DNA from: an uncultured Alphaproteobacteria bacterium
GTDB lineage: Bacteria; Pseudomonadota; Alphaproteobacteria; Rhodobacterales; Rhodobacteraceae
Reading direction: 5' to 3'
Length of the DNA: 64,000 nucleotides
Assembly: GCA_902599445.1 (NCBI GenBank)
Contig: CACKFK010000002.1
Location: 40,285 to 104,284 of the forward strand
Of the stretch, positions 45,399-54,931 are shown one piece after another. Below the pieces are notes generated by a model. The model had not been told where the DNA came from. It did not search any database and saw nothing but the letters and a program-made list of their open reading frames with translations. The position numbers and the translations under genes are program-made. The first letter of the stretch is position 1. Each line of letters begins with the position of its first letter.

Positions 45399-46742
45399 AT
45401 GAATAAAGATTTTAGGCGACATCGTGAGAGTAGAAAAAAGCTCAAAGCAGCTATTAGACGCGGTACTTTAGGACTAATGGATATAGGTACATCCAAGATA
45501 GTGTGTTTGATACTGAAGTTCGCAGCAGTGAATCATAAATCTAGTAAGGCACAACATTTACAGGAGACCGAGCGGATAGCATATCGGGTTGTTGGGGTAG
45601 CAACAAGACAATCTAGAGGAATTCGGGCCGGTGAGGTTGTAATAGCTGACGAAGTTGAAAAAGCTATCAGATCTGTTGTTCAGCAGGCTCAGAAAATGGC
45701 CTCAACTACGATTGATGATGTTTTGATTTGTTTTTCTGGTGGGTCACCATTATCAAAAAGCTTGTTTGAAGAATTAAGATTAGAAAGTCCAATAGTGCAA
45801 ACGAGGGATATCGGCAGATTACTTTCTAAATATGATTTTGAGTCTGTCTCTTCCAAACGAGAAATATTACATGCAATGCCTGTCAATTTTACTTTAGATG
45901 ATAAAACTGGTTTTACAGACCCATGTGGTTTAGCAGGCCAAACTTTAGGTATTGACGTAAATCTTATTACTATCGATCAGAATGTTCTTGATAATATTTC
46001 ACAGTGTTTTAATCGGTGCCAATTGGGTTTAGCCGGAGCAGTTTTTGCACCGTATGCATCTGCAAGATCTAGCTTAGTTGAAGATGAACTTAAACTTGGT
46101 TCAGCTTGCATAGATATGGGTTCTGGATCTACCGGTGTTTCAATTTTTCTTAATCATCAAATGGTTTATGGATCTACTGTTAAGTTTGGTGGTGAGCACA
46201 TAACTTCTGACATAATGCAAGCGTTTCAGATATCTTTTGAAGAAGCCGAGCGAATAAAAACCTTATATGGTGGCGTGGTGATTACAAATCTTGATGATAG
46301 TGATCTAATTGAGTTGTCTTTGGGTGATAAATCTGGAGAGATCCAACATTACGAACGGCCTTTCGTAAGCAGATCGGAACTAATATCAGTAATTAGGCCA
46401 AGACTTGAGGAGATATTAGAAGAAGTAAGGATTCAGCTTGCCGAAGGCGGTTTTGAACACCTTCCGGCAAAGAGGATCGTATTTACGGGAGGAACAAGCC
46501 AGTTACCAGGGTTATATGAACTTGCTGTTGATTATTTTGGATCCAGAGTTAGAATAGGTCGCCCCATGAGAGTGCAGGGTTTGCCACAGGCTTTACATGC
46601 AGCTCAATTTTCGGCGATAATAGGACTTGCTATTGAAGCAAGTTATCCTCAGGATGAAGCTTGGGATTTTGATATGCCTTTCAAAGCAGGACCCACCGAG
46701 CGCTTTAAGACAGCCATAAACTGGTTTAAAGAGAATTGGTAG
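45399..46742 (+). CDS. ftsA: Cell division protein FtsA
   Basis: This actin-like ATPase tethers FtsZ filaments to the membrane. In 447 residues the phosphate 1 motif is GLMDIGTSKIVCLI (25-38). The phosphate 2 region is ACIDMGSGSTGVSIF near 239-253, and the adenosine motif FTGGTSQLPG lies near 366. The last 15 residues (ERFKTAINWFKENW) form the basic, aromatic amphipathic helix that binds the membrane. The N-terminus is longer than in E. coli, with a basic stretch before the first strand. Confidence 0.95.
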   Translation: MNKDFRRHRESRKKLKAAIRRGTLGLMDIGTSKIVCLILKFAAVNHKSSKAQHLQETERIAYRVVGVATRQSRGIRAGEVVIADEVEKAIRSVVQQAQKMASTTIDDVLICFSGGSPLSKSLFEELRLESPIVQTRDIGRLLSKYDFESVSSKREILHAMPVNFTLDDKTGFTDPCGLAGQTLGIDVNLITIDQNVLDNISQCFNRCQLGLAGAVFAPYASARSSLVEDELKLGSACIDMGSGSTGVSIFLNHQMVYGSTVKFGGEHITSDIMQAFQISFEEAERIKTLYGGVVITNLDDSDLIELSLGDKSGEIQHYERPFVSRSELISVIRPRLEEILEEVRIQLAEGGFEHLPAKRIVFTGGTSQLPGLYELAVDYFGSRVRIGRPMRVQGLPQALHAAQFSAIIGLAIEASYPQDEAWDFDMPFKAGPTERFKTAINWFKENW

Positions 46743-46749
46743 AAAGAAG

Positions 46750-46833
46750 GAATCCCGAGCTATTTTTTTTGTATTATCGTCAACAGTACTTTTTTAGTGA
46801 CCTAAGTTTCGTATTGAGCTATCATACCGAATC
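46750..46833. promoter_or_regulatory. ftsA-ftsZ spacer with two GANTC sites
   Basis: The 137-base spacer before ftsZ holds GAATC at 46750-46754 and 46829-46833, the target of the alphaproteobacterial cell-cycle methylase CcrM. In Caulobacter, methylation at ftsZ promoter GANTC sites affects transcription. Two sites in this length could occur by chance. No TTAA-N7-TTAA CtrA site was found, nor a clear sigma-70 promoter. Confidence 0.3.
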
Positions 46834-46879
46834 ATAAAAAAAAAATAAGTAAATTTAACAGGCAAAACGGGCAAAAATC

Positions 46880-48472
46880 ATGACTTTTACTTTGAGGGTC
46901 CCTGATCAGCAGGATCTAAAGCCTCGCATCATTGTATTTGGTGTCGGTGGGGCTGGCGGAAACGCAGTTGATAATATGATAATAAAGAATTTGGAAGGAG
47001 CCAATTTCGTAGTGGCTAATACGGATGCACAGGCTCTTCAGCAATCTAGTGCTCAAAGAAAAATACAAATGGGTGTGAAAATTACTGAAGGTTTAGGTGC
47101 AGGAGCAAAGCCTGAAATAGGAACCTTGGCCGCAGAGGAAAGCTTAGAAGAGGTAATTGACGCTCTTAAGGATAGCCACATGTGTTTTATTACAGCAGGT
47201 ATGGGTGGGGGTACTGGGACAGGTGCCGCACCTGTAATCGCGCAAGCGGCACGCGAACTGGGAGTTTTAACAGTAGGGGTAGTCACCAAACCTTTCCAAT
47301 TTGAAGGTTTGAAACGTATGGATCAGGCTCAAACTGGTATTGAAGCATTACAGGATGTAGTAGACACATTAATTATCATACCGAATCAAAACTTGTTTAG
47401 GTTGGCCAATGAAAAGACAACTTTTACCCAGGCGTTCGAACTTGCTGATGATGTGCTTTACCAAGGGGTGAAGGGTGTGACTGACCTTATGGTTCGACCA
47501 GGCTTAATCAACTTGGATTTTGCAGATGTGCGCGCAGTCATGGATGAAATGGGAAAGGCAATGATGGGCACGGGCGAAGCAAGTGGGGAAGATAGGGCCC
47601 AGCAAGCGGCTGAGAAAGCAATAGCAAATCCTCTGCTTGACGAGGTTTCACTTAGGGGTGCACGAGGGGTTCTGATTAATGTCACCGGTGGAAATGATAT
47701 GACATTATTCGAATTAGATGAGGCTGCGAATAGAATTAGAGACGAGGTAGACGGAGATGCAAAAATTATGGTTGGTACAACGTTAGATCCAAATATGGAC
47801 GGCTTACTACGAGTTTCAGTAGTGGCAACAGGGATCGACGCTAATATTGAGGAAGACAGATCAACCTTTGATTCTGATAAAATTGATAACAATGCCGGCA
47901 CTCAAAATAATCGCATGGGTGTGCTCGGAAACCGTTTTTCTAGTGGACCAGGGCCAAGTAGGGTCGATTTGAGTCGAGAAAAAGATCGGTCCAACCCACA
48001 AGATATCCGTCAAGACCAAAAGGAAGAAGAGATACGAGAGAAAAAAGGTGCTCCGGATACTGGATATCCAAGCCATTTTCAAATGAAAAGGGAAGAAATA
48101 TTTCAGACTAAAAGAAGTAGCGATAAAAAAACTATCAACAACTTAGTTGATAACACAATGGAAAGGCTTCAGGCGGCAGTCAAGAAGGAGCCTGACCCAA
48201 ATTCATATGATAGAAAAACAGTGGTTTCTGATAGGAAAACAATGTCTTCCTCTAGCAAGGGCACCTTGAACAGCATTTTAAAGAGAATGACGGGCTTTCG
48301 GGAAAAAAGGGAACAAGTAGCCAAAGATGCCAAAGTATCACCGTTACTTCATGGAAGAGAACCGGTTGTTGAAGATCAAAAAGTGGTGTCTGATGCTGGA
48401 AAAACTGCATATACTAATGATCAGAAACAGAAAGAGGAAGTACCTGCATTTCTTCGGCGTCAGGCAAACTAA
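46880..48472 (+). CDS. ftsZ: Cell division protein FtsZ
   Basis: The tubulin-like GTPase forms the Z-ring. The 530 residues include the globular GTPase core (about 12-325) with [21 protein letters not shown], the tubulin signature GGGTGTG (109-115) and [11 protein letters not shown] with the catalytic T7-loop aspartates. A long, charged, low-complexity linker (about 330-510) follows, then the conserved C-terminal peptide [12 protein letters not shown], the docking site for FtsA. The extended linker is typical of alphaproteobacteria. ATG 46880 is preceded by a weak GGC-rich site. Confidence 0.98.
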   Translation: MTFTLRVPDQQDLKPRIIVFGVGGAGGNAVDNMIIKNLEGANFVVANTDAQALQQSSAQRKIQMGVKITEGLGAGAKPEIGTLAAEESLEEVIDALKDSHMCFITAGMGGGTGTGAAPVIAQAARELGVLTVGVVTKPFQFEGLKRMDQAQTGIEALQDVVDTLIIIPNQNLFRLANEKTTFTQAFELADDVLYQGVKGVTDLMVRPGLINLDFADVRAVMDEMGKAMMGTGEASGEDRAQQAAEKAIANPLLDEVSLRGARGVLINVTGGNDMTLFELDEAANRIRDEVDGDAKIMVGTTLDPNMDGLLRVSVVATGIDANIEEDRSTFDSDKIDNNAGTQNNRMGVLGNRFSSGPGPSRVDLSREKDRSNPQDIRQDQKEEEIREKKGAPDTGYPSHFQMKREEIFQTKRSSDKKTINNLVDNTMERLQAAVKKEPDPNSYDRKTVVSDRKTMSSSSKGTLNSILKRMTGFREKREQVAKDAKVSPLLHGREPVVEDQKVVSDAGKTAYTNDQKQKEEVPAFLRRQAN

Positions 48473-48591
48473 GATCCAAAGGTTTTACCTGTATCGGATT
48501 GTATTATTCTGTTATAAACTGTGATTTGAAAAATGACGGCAGTAAGCTAAACTGTGTCTAACGTTCTACTAATAGCTTAAGGCTTATTTAT

Positions 48592-49518
48592 TTGCAAACC
48601 ACAGTTGAAAAATCATTTAGCCATGTTGGCACAGGTGTTCACCTAGGTAGGCCAGCGAGGATAACTGTTAAGCCTGCAGAAAGAGGGCATGGCATAGTGT
48701 TTAAACGTACTGATGTTGAACATGAAAGGTCACTTATACCTGCGAATTATAAATATCTAACCCAAGGTGAGCTTTGTACCTCGCTAGCAAATTCTTATGG
48801 GATTAGAGTTTTAACAGTTGAACATCTGTTGGCGGCCTTTTCTGGAGTTGGTGTCACAAACGCGCTAATAGAAATTGATAATGAGGAGGTACCCATTCTT
48901 GATGGATCCTCAGACGGATTTGTGAAATCTATAATTAGTGCTGGCATTAAAGAGCAAGACCGATCATTAGTTATATGCAAGGTTACTAAGCCTATAAAGG
49001 TCGAAGAGGCAGGTGCCTGGGTCAAATTTGAGCCTGCTAATGAACTTATATTATCTATCACCATCGATTATCCTGATACCTTAATTGGGAAACAAAGCCT
49101 GTCTCTATCAATGTCTAATGGCGCCTTTATAAGGGAGATTAGCAACTGTAGAACTTTTTGCCTAAAGGCAGATATTAAAAGGATGCTCTTAAGAGGTATG
49201 GCATTAGGCGGTAATTTAGATAATGCAGTAGTAGTCGATCAATTCACAATCGTGAATCCGGGAGGATTACGTAGAGATGATGAATTCGTACGGCACAAAA
49301 TGTTAGACGCTTTAGGTGATTTGACACTATCAGGATACCCTATCTTTGGCCACTTTACCTCATTTCGTGGAGGCCATAAGTTGAACAGCAAATTGATTTC
49401 AGAATTACTTTCTAGCAACCATTGTCACGAAATTTGTAATCTGACAGATAGCGAGGAATATAAGCTTCTTGGATACAAATATAAATCGGGTGGCTTGAGG
49501 TATAAAGCAACGGGCTAA
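48592..49518 (+). CDS. lpxC: UDP-3-O-acyl-N-acetylglucosamine deacetylase
   Basis: LpxC performs the committed step of lipid A synthesis. The 308 residues contain the zinc/catalytic block TVEHLLAAFSGVG (Glu77 base, His78 ligand), IEIDNEEVPILDGSS, and the second ligand block HKMLDALGDLTLSG, followed by GHFTSFRGGHKLN. It starts at TTG 48592 behind AAGG; no in-frame ATG fits. A weak start could limit output of this tightly controlled enzyme. A TTGAAA-N16-TAAACT promoter-like pair lies at 48526-48553. Its position after ftsZ is common in proteobacteria. Confidence 0.96.
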   Translation: MQTTVEKSFSHVGTGVHLGRPARITVKPAERGHGIVFKRTDVEHERSLIPANYKYLTQGELCTSLANSYGIRVLTVEHLLAAFSGVGVTNALIEIDNEEVPILDGSSDGFVKSIISAGIKEQDRSLVICKVTKPIKVEEAGAWVKFEPANELILSITIDYPDTLIGKQSLSLSMSNGAFIREISNCRTFCLKADIKRMLLRGMALGGNLDNAVVVDQFTIVNPGGLRRDDEFVRHKMLDALGDLTLSGYPIFGHFTSFRGGHKLNSKLISELLSSNHCHEICNLTDSEEYKLLGYKYKSGGLRYKATG

Positions 49519-49544
49519 ATAATCCTTGGCTGATTTTTTTAGAA

Positions 49545-49560
49545 TATGTTATCTAACATA
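49545..49560. promoter_or_regulatory. Dyad upstream of bamD
   Basis: TATGTTA (49545-49551) and TAACATA (49554-49560) are perfect seven-base arms around TC, 41 bases before bamD. Short arms and a two-base centre resemble a protein operator and have the same design as the dyad between glyA and nadK, although the sequences differ. Function is unknown. Confidence 0.3.
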
Positions 49561-49601
49561 ATGTATCGGGCACTTTTCAATTATTTGCTGAGATTATTGG
49601 T

Positions 49602-50375
49602 ATGAAAAACATCAGGTTATCAAGCTTTTTCTTCACAATAGTACTGCTGGTTTTGTTACCAACTGGTTGCACAAAATTGGCGAGTGATTATGATGAGACA
49701 TCGACTATTTCAGAGATCATTTTAGGTGCTGAGGAAGCCTACGAGAAAGAACATTTTTCAAGGTCGGCGGAAATCTTTCTAAAGGTAAACGAGTATTTTC
49801 CCTATTCGGATGAGGCCAGAAATGCCCTAGTAAAGGCTATTGAAGCCTATCATGCAGGTTCAGATTTTCACGAACTTAGGTCATTATCGAAACGATTTCT
49901 AGCATTGTACCCTCAGGACAAAAATGCCCCTTTTGCTAAATATATGATTGGGATGAGTCATTTCGAACAAATGATTGATGTAGAAAGAGATCAAGGATCT
50001 ACCAGGGATTCAATAAAGGAATTTTCTGATTTAATTTCACTCTATCCGAAGAGTAAATATGTAGCATTAGCTAGGAAAAATATCAGGATTGCTGAAAACC
50101 AATTAGCAGGGCAGGAAATGGCAGTAGGTCGTTACTACTTAAAAAAGGACAATCCTTTAGCTGCATTGAAAAGGTTCCAAACCGTGGCAAGTGAGCACAA
50201 AGGGACACCCTTTTACCCGGAATCGTTGTATAGAATGGTTGAAACTTATCTAATGATGGGTGTTGATCGTCAAGCATTCAAGGCTTACAATTCGCTGAGA
50301 AATGAGTTCCCTGACAGTAAATGGGCTTCACTGGCATCTATTCTACTTAGGGACAGCCATCTAAAGGAAAGTTAG
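49602..50375 (+). CDS. bamD: Outer membrane assembly lipoprotein BamD
   Basis: BamD is an essential partner of BamA in inserting outer-membrane beta-barrel proteins. The 257 residues start with a lipoprotein signal peptide and lipobox LPTGC (lipidated cysteine near residue 23). TPR-like repeats follow, marked by AEEAYEKEHFSRSAEIF, YPQDKNAPFAKYMIGMSHF, YPKSKYVALARK and FPDSKWASLA. Its place between lpxC and recN is usual for alphaproteobacteria. Confidence 0.94.
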   Translation: MKNIRLSSFFFTIVLLVLLPTGCTKLASDYDETSTISEIILGAEEAYEKEHFSRSAEIFLKVNEYFPYSDEARNALVKAIEAYHAGSDFHELRSLSKRFLALYPQDKNAPFAKYMIGMSHFEQMIDVERDQGSTRDSIKEFSDLISLYPKSKYVALARKNIRIAENQLAGQEMAVGRYYLKKDNPLAALKRFQTVASEHKGTPFYPESLYRMVETYLMMGVDRQAFKAYNSLRNEFPDSKWASLASILLRDSHLKES

Positions 50376-50377
50376 CT

Positions 50378-52033
50378 GTGCTTTTTTCATTATGCATACG
50401 AAATATGTTGTTGGTGGAAAAGGCGGAAATTTCGTTTTCGTCTGGCTTAAACGTGTTCACAGGAGAGACTGGTGCAGGAAAATCAATAATCCTAGACTGT
50501 TTAGGTTTTGTTCTCGGGAATAAATCTAGAAACCGTTTTCTACGGGACTCATGTGATAGTGGGGAAGTGGTGGCGGAATTCATTGTAAATGAACACAGTC
50601 CGGTAAGAGAAATATTTAGCCAGCTATCGATAAAATTGGTGGATATGCTGGTGATACGGCGAGTGGAGTTTTCAGATGGGAAAAGAAAGACATACGTTAA
50701 TGACACTAGTTGCACACTTGAGACAATTCAGAAAATTGGTGCAGAATTAATTGAATTTGTAGATCAAAAAGAGGGGTCTCTAGTTCTAAAGAAGAGTAAT
50801 CATATTAATCTCTTAGATGATTTTTCCGGGCACAAACCAAAGGTGGCATCTCTACAATCAATCTGGAAAAATATAAAAGGAGTCCAGGCGGAAATTGCCA
50901 TTCTAATAACAAAAAAAGATTCCTTGAAACAAGAGCTTGATTTTATAAAATATTCTCTATCAGAGTTAAAAAACCTCGCCCCTAAACCTGGAGAAATAGA
51001 AAACTTAGAGGTTATGAGGAACACTTTAAAATCATCAAGTAAAATTAACGAGAACCTGCAGTACGCCTCGAATATTATTTCAGAAGGCGAAAGAAGGAGC
51101 GAATTATTTACTGCCTTAAATAGATTAGAGAGGGCTTCTGATCTACTGCCCTCTAATGACTCACTTGCCGCCGCAATTGGCTCACTAGAAGGCGTAATTC
51201 ACGAACTCGAAGAGATTGAGAAGAGTATCCAAACTATACTTGAAAAGGAAAATTTCGAAGAAATGAATTTAGAGGATGTGGAAGAAAGGCTTTTTAAGTT
51301 AAGGCAAATGGCAAGAAAACATGGGATAAACCCGGAAGATCTAATGACTTTGAATGAGGGGTTTGAAAGTAGCCTTGCTGAATATTATCACTCTGAAGCA
51401 CAAATGGACGACTTGAAAGAAAAAGTTTTAGGTTGGGAAAAAGAATACAAAGAAATTGCTTGGGAAATTTCTGAGAGACGAAAGCTGGGAGGAAAAAATT
51501 TGGACGTAATGATGAAGCAGGAATTAAAGCCATTGAGGATGGACGGTATTGTATTTAGTACTTTACTGGGAGAAAGGAAGGAAGGAGGACCTAGCGGTTT
51601 CGATAATGTCACATTCCAGGTCTGCAATTCTGGTATGCAACCAAAAGCTTTGGATAAAATCGCATCAGGTGGTGAGTTATCAAGACTTCTTCTAGCATTG
51701 AAGGTTTGTTTAAAAACTAATGTGAAAGGTGTCTCCCTGGTCTTTGATGAAATTGATAGGGGAGTCGGGGGAGCTACCGCAGAAGCTGTGGGCAATCGTT
51801 TAGCCACTTTGGCAGAAAGTGACCAGGTATTGCTGGTCACCCATTCACCACAAGTGGCCTCCAAGGCTAGCAAGCATTGGACAGTTAGAAAGCTTACTAG
51901 TGAGAAAAAAAATCCAGTTACTCTCCTGGATGAGTTAAATCAGGATACTCGGGTGATTGAATTAGCCAGAATGATTTCTGGAGAGGTAATTTCTAAGGAG
52001 GCCCTGGCCGCAGCAAATAAATTGATGGGTTAA
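50378..52033 (+). CDS. recN: DNA repair ATPase RecN
   Basis: RecN is an SMC-like protein that helps double-strand break repair. The 551 residues begin with Walker A GETGAGKS (29-36), pass through two coiled-coil arms (about 155-360) and end with the ABC signature ASGGELSRLLLALK, Walker B LVFDEIDRGVGG and LVTHSPQVAS. It starts at GTG 50378 with AAAGGAA upstream, two bases after bamD. Its stop codon directly abuts the stop of the next, convergent gene. The common downstream gene ligA is absent here. Confidence 0.95.
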   Translation: MLFSLCIRNMLLVEKAEISFSSGLNVFTGETGAGKSIILDCLGFVLGNKSRNRFLRDSCDSGEVVAEFIVNEHSPVREIFSQLSIKLVDMLVIRRVEFSDGKRKTYVNDTSCTLETIQKIGAELIEFVDQKEGSLVLKKSNHINLLDDFSGHKPKVASLQSIWKNIKGVQAEIAILITKKDSLKQELDFIKYSLSELKNLAPKPGEIENLEVMRNTLKSSSKINENLQYASNIISEGERRSELFTALNRLERASDLLPSNDSLAAAIGSLEGVIHELEEIEKSIQTILEKENFEEMNLEDVEERLFKLRQMARKHGINPEDLMTLNEGFESSLAEYYHSEAQMDDLKEKVLGWEKEYKEIAWEISERRKLGGKNLDVMMKQELKPLRMDGIVFSTLLGERKEGGPSGFDNVTFQVCNSGMQPKALDKIASGGELSRLLLALKVCLKTNVKGVSLVFDEIDRGVGGATAEAVGNRLATLAESDQVLLVTHSPQVASKASKHWTVRKLTSEKKNPVTLLDELNQDTRVIELARMISGEVISKEALAAANKLMG

Positions 52034-52921
52034 TTATTTGACTTGATTGATATCAGCTAAAAATTCCTTGGATAACCTGGAACTTATAAAATGATTTCCA
52101 GTCAAAATTTCTTTATCTTCTTTGTAAGTTTTCAAGATCGGTTTTATGATGTCATTTAGCCGTTTGTTGTTTTTAAATAGCTCTAACATGTATTGGAAGT
52201 CCTTTATGGCGTTATCAATTGTAAAGGCATAACTATTATAATCATCTTTTATTGCCTTCGGAGCCATTCTATCTAACGATTTTGATGACCCAGAGCCCAA
52301 TGATGCTAAGCCATAGAATTTTTTCCAATCAACGCCCATCTGTTTAGCGACTCTAAGGGATTCTATCGCTAAGCTAGCAGTTCCTAGTGCTAGAAAATTT
52401 GATATTAGCTTAGCTCTTGTTCCCATCCCCAAAGCTCCAATTCTTTCAATTTTCTGACAACATGGCTTCAATACCTGTTTTGCAAGTATGTAATCTTGGG
52501 GTTCCCCTCCAACCATAGCTCCTAATTTCCCACTGACAGCTTGTTGGTACCCTCCTGTTAATGGAGCTTCAATATACCTGAGCTTCTTACTTTTGGCTAA
52601 AGATCCAATTTCAAGGACTGTATTTAAATTATTTGTTGTGCAGTCAATAATAAGGCTATTAATTGGAAGCTTGGGAGCTAATTTTGCAAAAACCTTTTTA
52701 ACAGTTTTTGAATTAGGCAGGCATAGTAATATGATTTCACATTTTTCTGCTAAGCCATTCATGTCCAATATCTCTTTAGCACCTTTATCTTTCACACGTC
52801 CTATTGGCCCAGAGTTTTTGTGCTTTACGACAAAGACTTCCCGGCCTGAAGCTAAAATCTTTGAGACCATGCCTTCTCCCATAATCCCTACCCCGATAAA
52901 ACCTAGTGGCGTCGGTTTCAT
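52034..52921 (-). CDS. Beta-hydroxyacid dehydrogenase (3-hydroxyisobutyrate dehydrogenase family)
   Basis: A 295-residue NAD(P)-dependent oxidoreductase. The Rossmann loop GFIGVGIMGEGM lies at 7-18. The substrate-binding motif reads APLTGGYQQAVSGKLGAMVGG, a variant of the usual P-SGG-x-GAxxGTL, and the catalytic lysine is expected in LGMGTRAKLISNFL near residue 172. Relatives act on 3-hydroxyisobutyrate, tartronate semialdehyde or glyoxylate; the substrate cannot be assigned. It is divergent from nothing close and converges on recN with zero bases between stops. The next gene on the strand encodes a D-2-hydroxyacid flavoprotein, so hydroxyacid metabolism may link them. Confidence 0.82.
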   Translation of the reverse strand: MKPTPLGFIGVGIMGEGMVSKILASGREVFVVKHKNSGPIGRVKDKGAKEILDMNGLAEKCEIILLCLPNSKTVKKVFAKLAPKLPINSLIIDCTTNNLNTVLEIGSLAKSKKLRYIEAPLTGGYQQAVSGKLGAMVGGEPQDYILAKQVLKPCCQKIERIGALGMGTRAKLISNFLALGTASLAIESLRVAKQMGVDWKKFYGLASLGSGSSKSLDRMAPKAIKDDYNSYAFTIDNAIKDFQYMLELFKNNKRLNDIIKPILKTYKEDKEILTGNHFISSRLSKEFLADINQVK

Positions 52922-52972
52922 ATACTATGTCTCCCAAAGCTTAGGTAAAGTATAAAAATAGCTTTCTATCAA

Positions 52973-54346
52973 TTAATTGGACTTTATCACTTTTCCTGGA
53001 TTCAAAATGTAATTAGGATCTAAAGTTCTTTTAATCTGACTCATAATTTCCCAGCCGTAGCCATGCTCATCTTGCATATATCTGAGTTTGCCCATCCCGA
53101 TACCGTGCTCACCAGTAATGGTCCCTTCTAGCTCTAGGCACCGTTCACACATTCTATGTATTATACCCTTAGCGATATTTTGGTCTTCCTCATTATTTTC
53201 TCTTACTAAAAGGGTAGCATGAAAATTACCATCACCAACGTGGCCCCAAATGGGTCCGGGAATACCGCTTTGACTTATGTCTTTAGCAGTTTTATCAATC
53301 AAAGTAGCTAGCTTTGAGATTGGAACGCAAGCATCTGTAGCGATCGCTTTATATCCAGCATACTTTGCTTTAACAGCATAGAAAGCATGATGACGAGCCT
53401 TCCAGAGTTTGTTTCTCTCTTCTGCTTTTGACGACCATTTAAAATCTGATCCTGAGAATGAATTTGCTATCTCTGATACTATTCCTGATTGTTCCATTAC
53501 GGAAGATTCAGACCCATGAAATTCCAAAAAAAGATGGGGTGCTTTTGGCATGGTTTCCTGGAAATATTCATTGCAAGCCTGGATTGTTTCAGTATCTACT
53601 AATTCCATCCGGGCAATCGGGATTGCCATTTGAATAGTTTGAATTACTGTTTCCACAGCTTGGTTTACGGTAGGAAATGCACAGATAGCAGCTGCTATTG
53701 CTTCCGGTCTTCCTTGTAACTTAAGTGTTAGTTCTGTCATAATTGCTAGTGTACCTTCAGATCCAACTATCAATTTGGTCAAATCATAGCCTGCTGCAGA
53801 TTTTCTAGATCTTCCCCCAGTCCTAATAATCTTTCCATTAGCCATTACTATCTCTAGGCCTATAACATTTTCTCTCATTGTGCCATATCTTACAGCGGTT
53901 GTTCCTGATGCCCTAGTGGCTGCCATCCCACCCAGTGAGGCATTTGCACCAGGGTCAACAGGGAAAAATAGGCCTGACGCTTTCAATTCATGGTTTAGTT
54001 GCTCTCTAGTGACCCCAGGTTGTACTATCGCATCCATATCTTCAGGATTTATGGAAAGCACTTTGTTCATGTTCATCATGTCTAACGAAATTCCACCTCT
54101 TTCGGCTAAAGCATTACCTTCTAAAGATGTGCCAGTTCCCCAAGCTACAATAGGACATTCTTCTTCATGGCATATCTTCAAAATTTCAGATACTTCCTTT
54201 GTGTTTTTGGCAAAAACGACAGCATCCGGAAGAATTTCAGGGAAATAAGTTTCATTCGTTCCGTGTTGTTTTCTAATGGCCATTTTAGTACTTATGCTCT
54301 CCGGCCAGAGCTCTTCTATTCTGCTTACTGCATTTCTAATTGTCAT
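52973..54346 (-). CDS. FAD-linked D-lactate dehydrogenase / glycolate oxidase-type protein
   Basis: A 457-residue flavoprotein of the PCMH (VAO) fold. The FAD-binding half contains PIVAWGTGTSLEGNALA (about 65-81), VQPGVTREQLNHEL, FPVDPGANASLGGMAATRASG and VGSEGTLAIMTELTLKL. The C-terminal half has WGHVGDGNFHATLL (metal-linked histidines) and the closing GEHGIGMGK plus DPNYILNPGKV. The pattern fits cytochrome-linked D-lactate dehydrogenase or GlcD; no iron-sulfur partner subunit (GlcF) is adjacent, favouring the single-subunit D-lactate type. Electrons would pass to the respiratory chain. Confidence 0.87.
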   Translation of the reverse strand: MTIRNAVSRIEELWPESISTKMAIRKQHGTNETYFPEILPDAVVFAKNTKEVSEILKICHEEECPIVAWGTGTSLEGNALAERGGISLDMMNMNKVLSINPEDMDAIVQPGVTREQLNHELKASGLFFPVDPGANASLGGMAATRASGTTAVRYGTMRENVIGLEIVMANGKIIRTGGRSRKSAAGYDLTKLIVGSEGTLAIMTELTLKLQGRPEAIAAAICAFPTVNQAVETVIQTIQMAIPIARMELVDTETIQACNEYFQETMPKAPHLFLEFHGSESSVMEQSGIVSEIANSFSGSDFKWSSKAEERNKLWKARHHAFYAVKAKYAGYKAIATDACVPISKLATLIDKTAKDISQSGIPGPIWGHVGDGNFHATLLVRENNEEDQNIAKGIIHRMCERCLELEGTITGEHGIGMGKLRYMQDEHGYGWEIMSQIKRTLDPNYILNPGKVIKSN

Positions 54347-54429
54347 TTTATTATAATGGTTTTAGTGTCAACGGTTATAGTTTGACAACTTTTTTAATAA
54401 AAGGAAAGCCCTTATAATTTCTACATGGG

Positions 54430-54924
54430 ATGGGTCTGATGAAAATTTTTGATACAATAGTCGAAGGTCCAGTTGAAGAGGTTCTTGAGGACTGGATTGA
54501 CTATAATGGTCACATGAATGTGGCTTATTATACTTTTGCGTTCGATCGTGCAATTGACTTCTTTTTAGAAAATAAACTTGGCATAGGACCGACTCATGTT
54601 AACAATGCACGACAAGGACCATATTCTGTTCAAGCTAACTACAATTATCTCCAAGAACTTAAATTAGGAGATAGGTTTAGCGCAAAGATATTTATTATTG
54701 ATGCAGACAAAAAGCGAATGCATCTTATTTTGGAGATGATAAATTCTTCAAATAGTGAACGGATTGCCACCTGTGAGACCGTATTAATCAATGTTGATCT
54801 CAAGTTACGAAAGTCAACAGAATATCCTGATTGGGCTCAGAAGAAAATTTCTCACTATAAAGATGCTTGTGATGAATTTATTTTACCCAAGGAAGTAGGA
54901 AAGCGCATCACTCTAAAAAAATAG
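54430..54924 (+). CDS. Thioesterase family protein (hotdog fold)
   Basis: A 164-residue protein with a 4HBT-like hotdog domain. WIDYNGHMNVAYYTFAFDRA (about residues 22-41) carries the typical D-x-x-GH-x-N-x-x-Y pattern of acyl-CoA thioesterases. A second strand set, LQELKLGDRFSAKIFI, follows. Relatives include the thioesterase domain attached to carnitine dehydrogenase (betainyl-CoA thioesterase), so that role is possible but unproven. Start is ATG 54430; an in-frame ATG at 54439 is an alternative. It is divergent from the flavoprotein gene and converges on the peptidase gene with seven bases between stops. Confidence 0.78.
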   Translation: MGLMKIFDTIVEGPVEEVLEDWIDYNGHMNVAYYTFAFDRAIDFFLENKLGIGPTHVNNARQGPYSVQANYNYLQELKLGDRFSAKIFIIDADKKRMHLILEMINSSNSERIATCETVLINVDLKLRKSTEYPDWAQKKISHYKDACDEFILPKEVGKRITLKK

Positions 54925-54931
54925 GCAAGTC

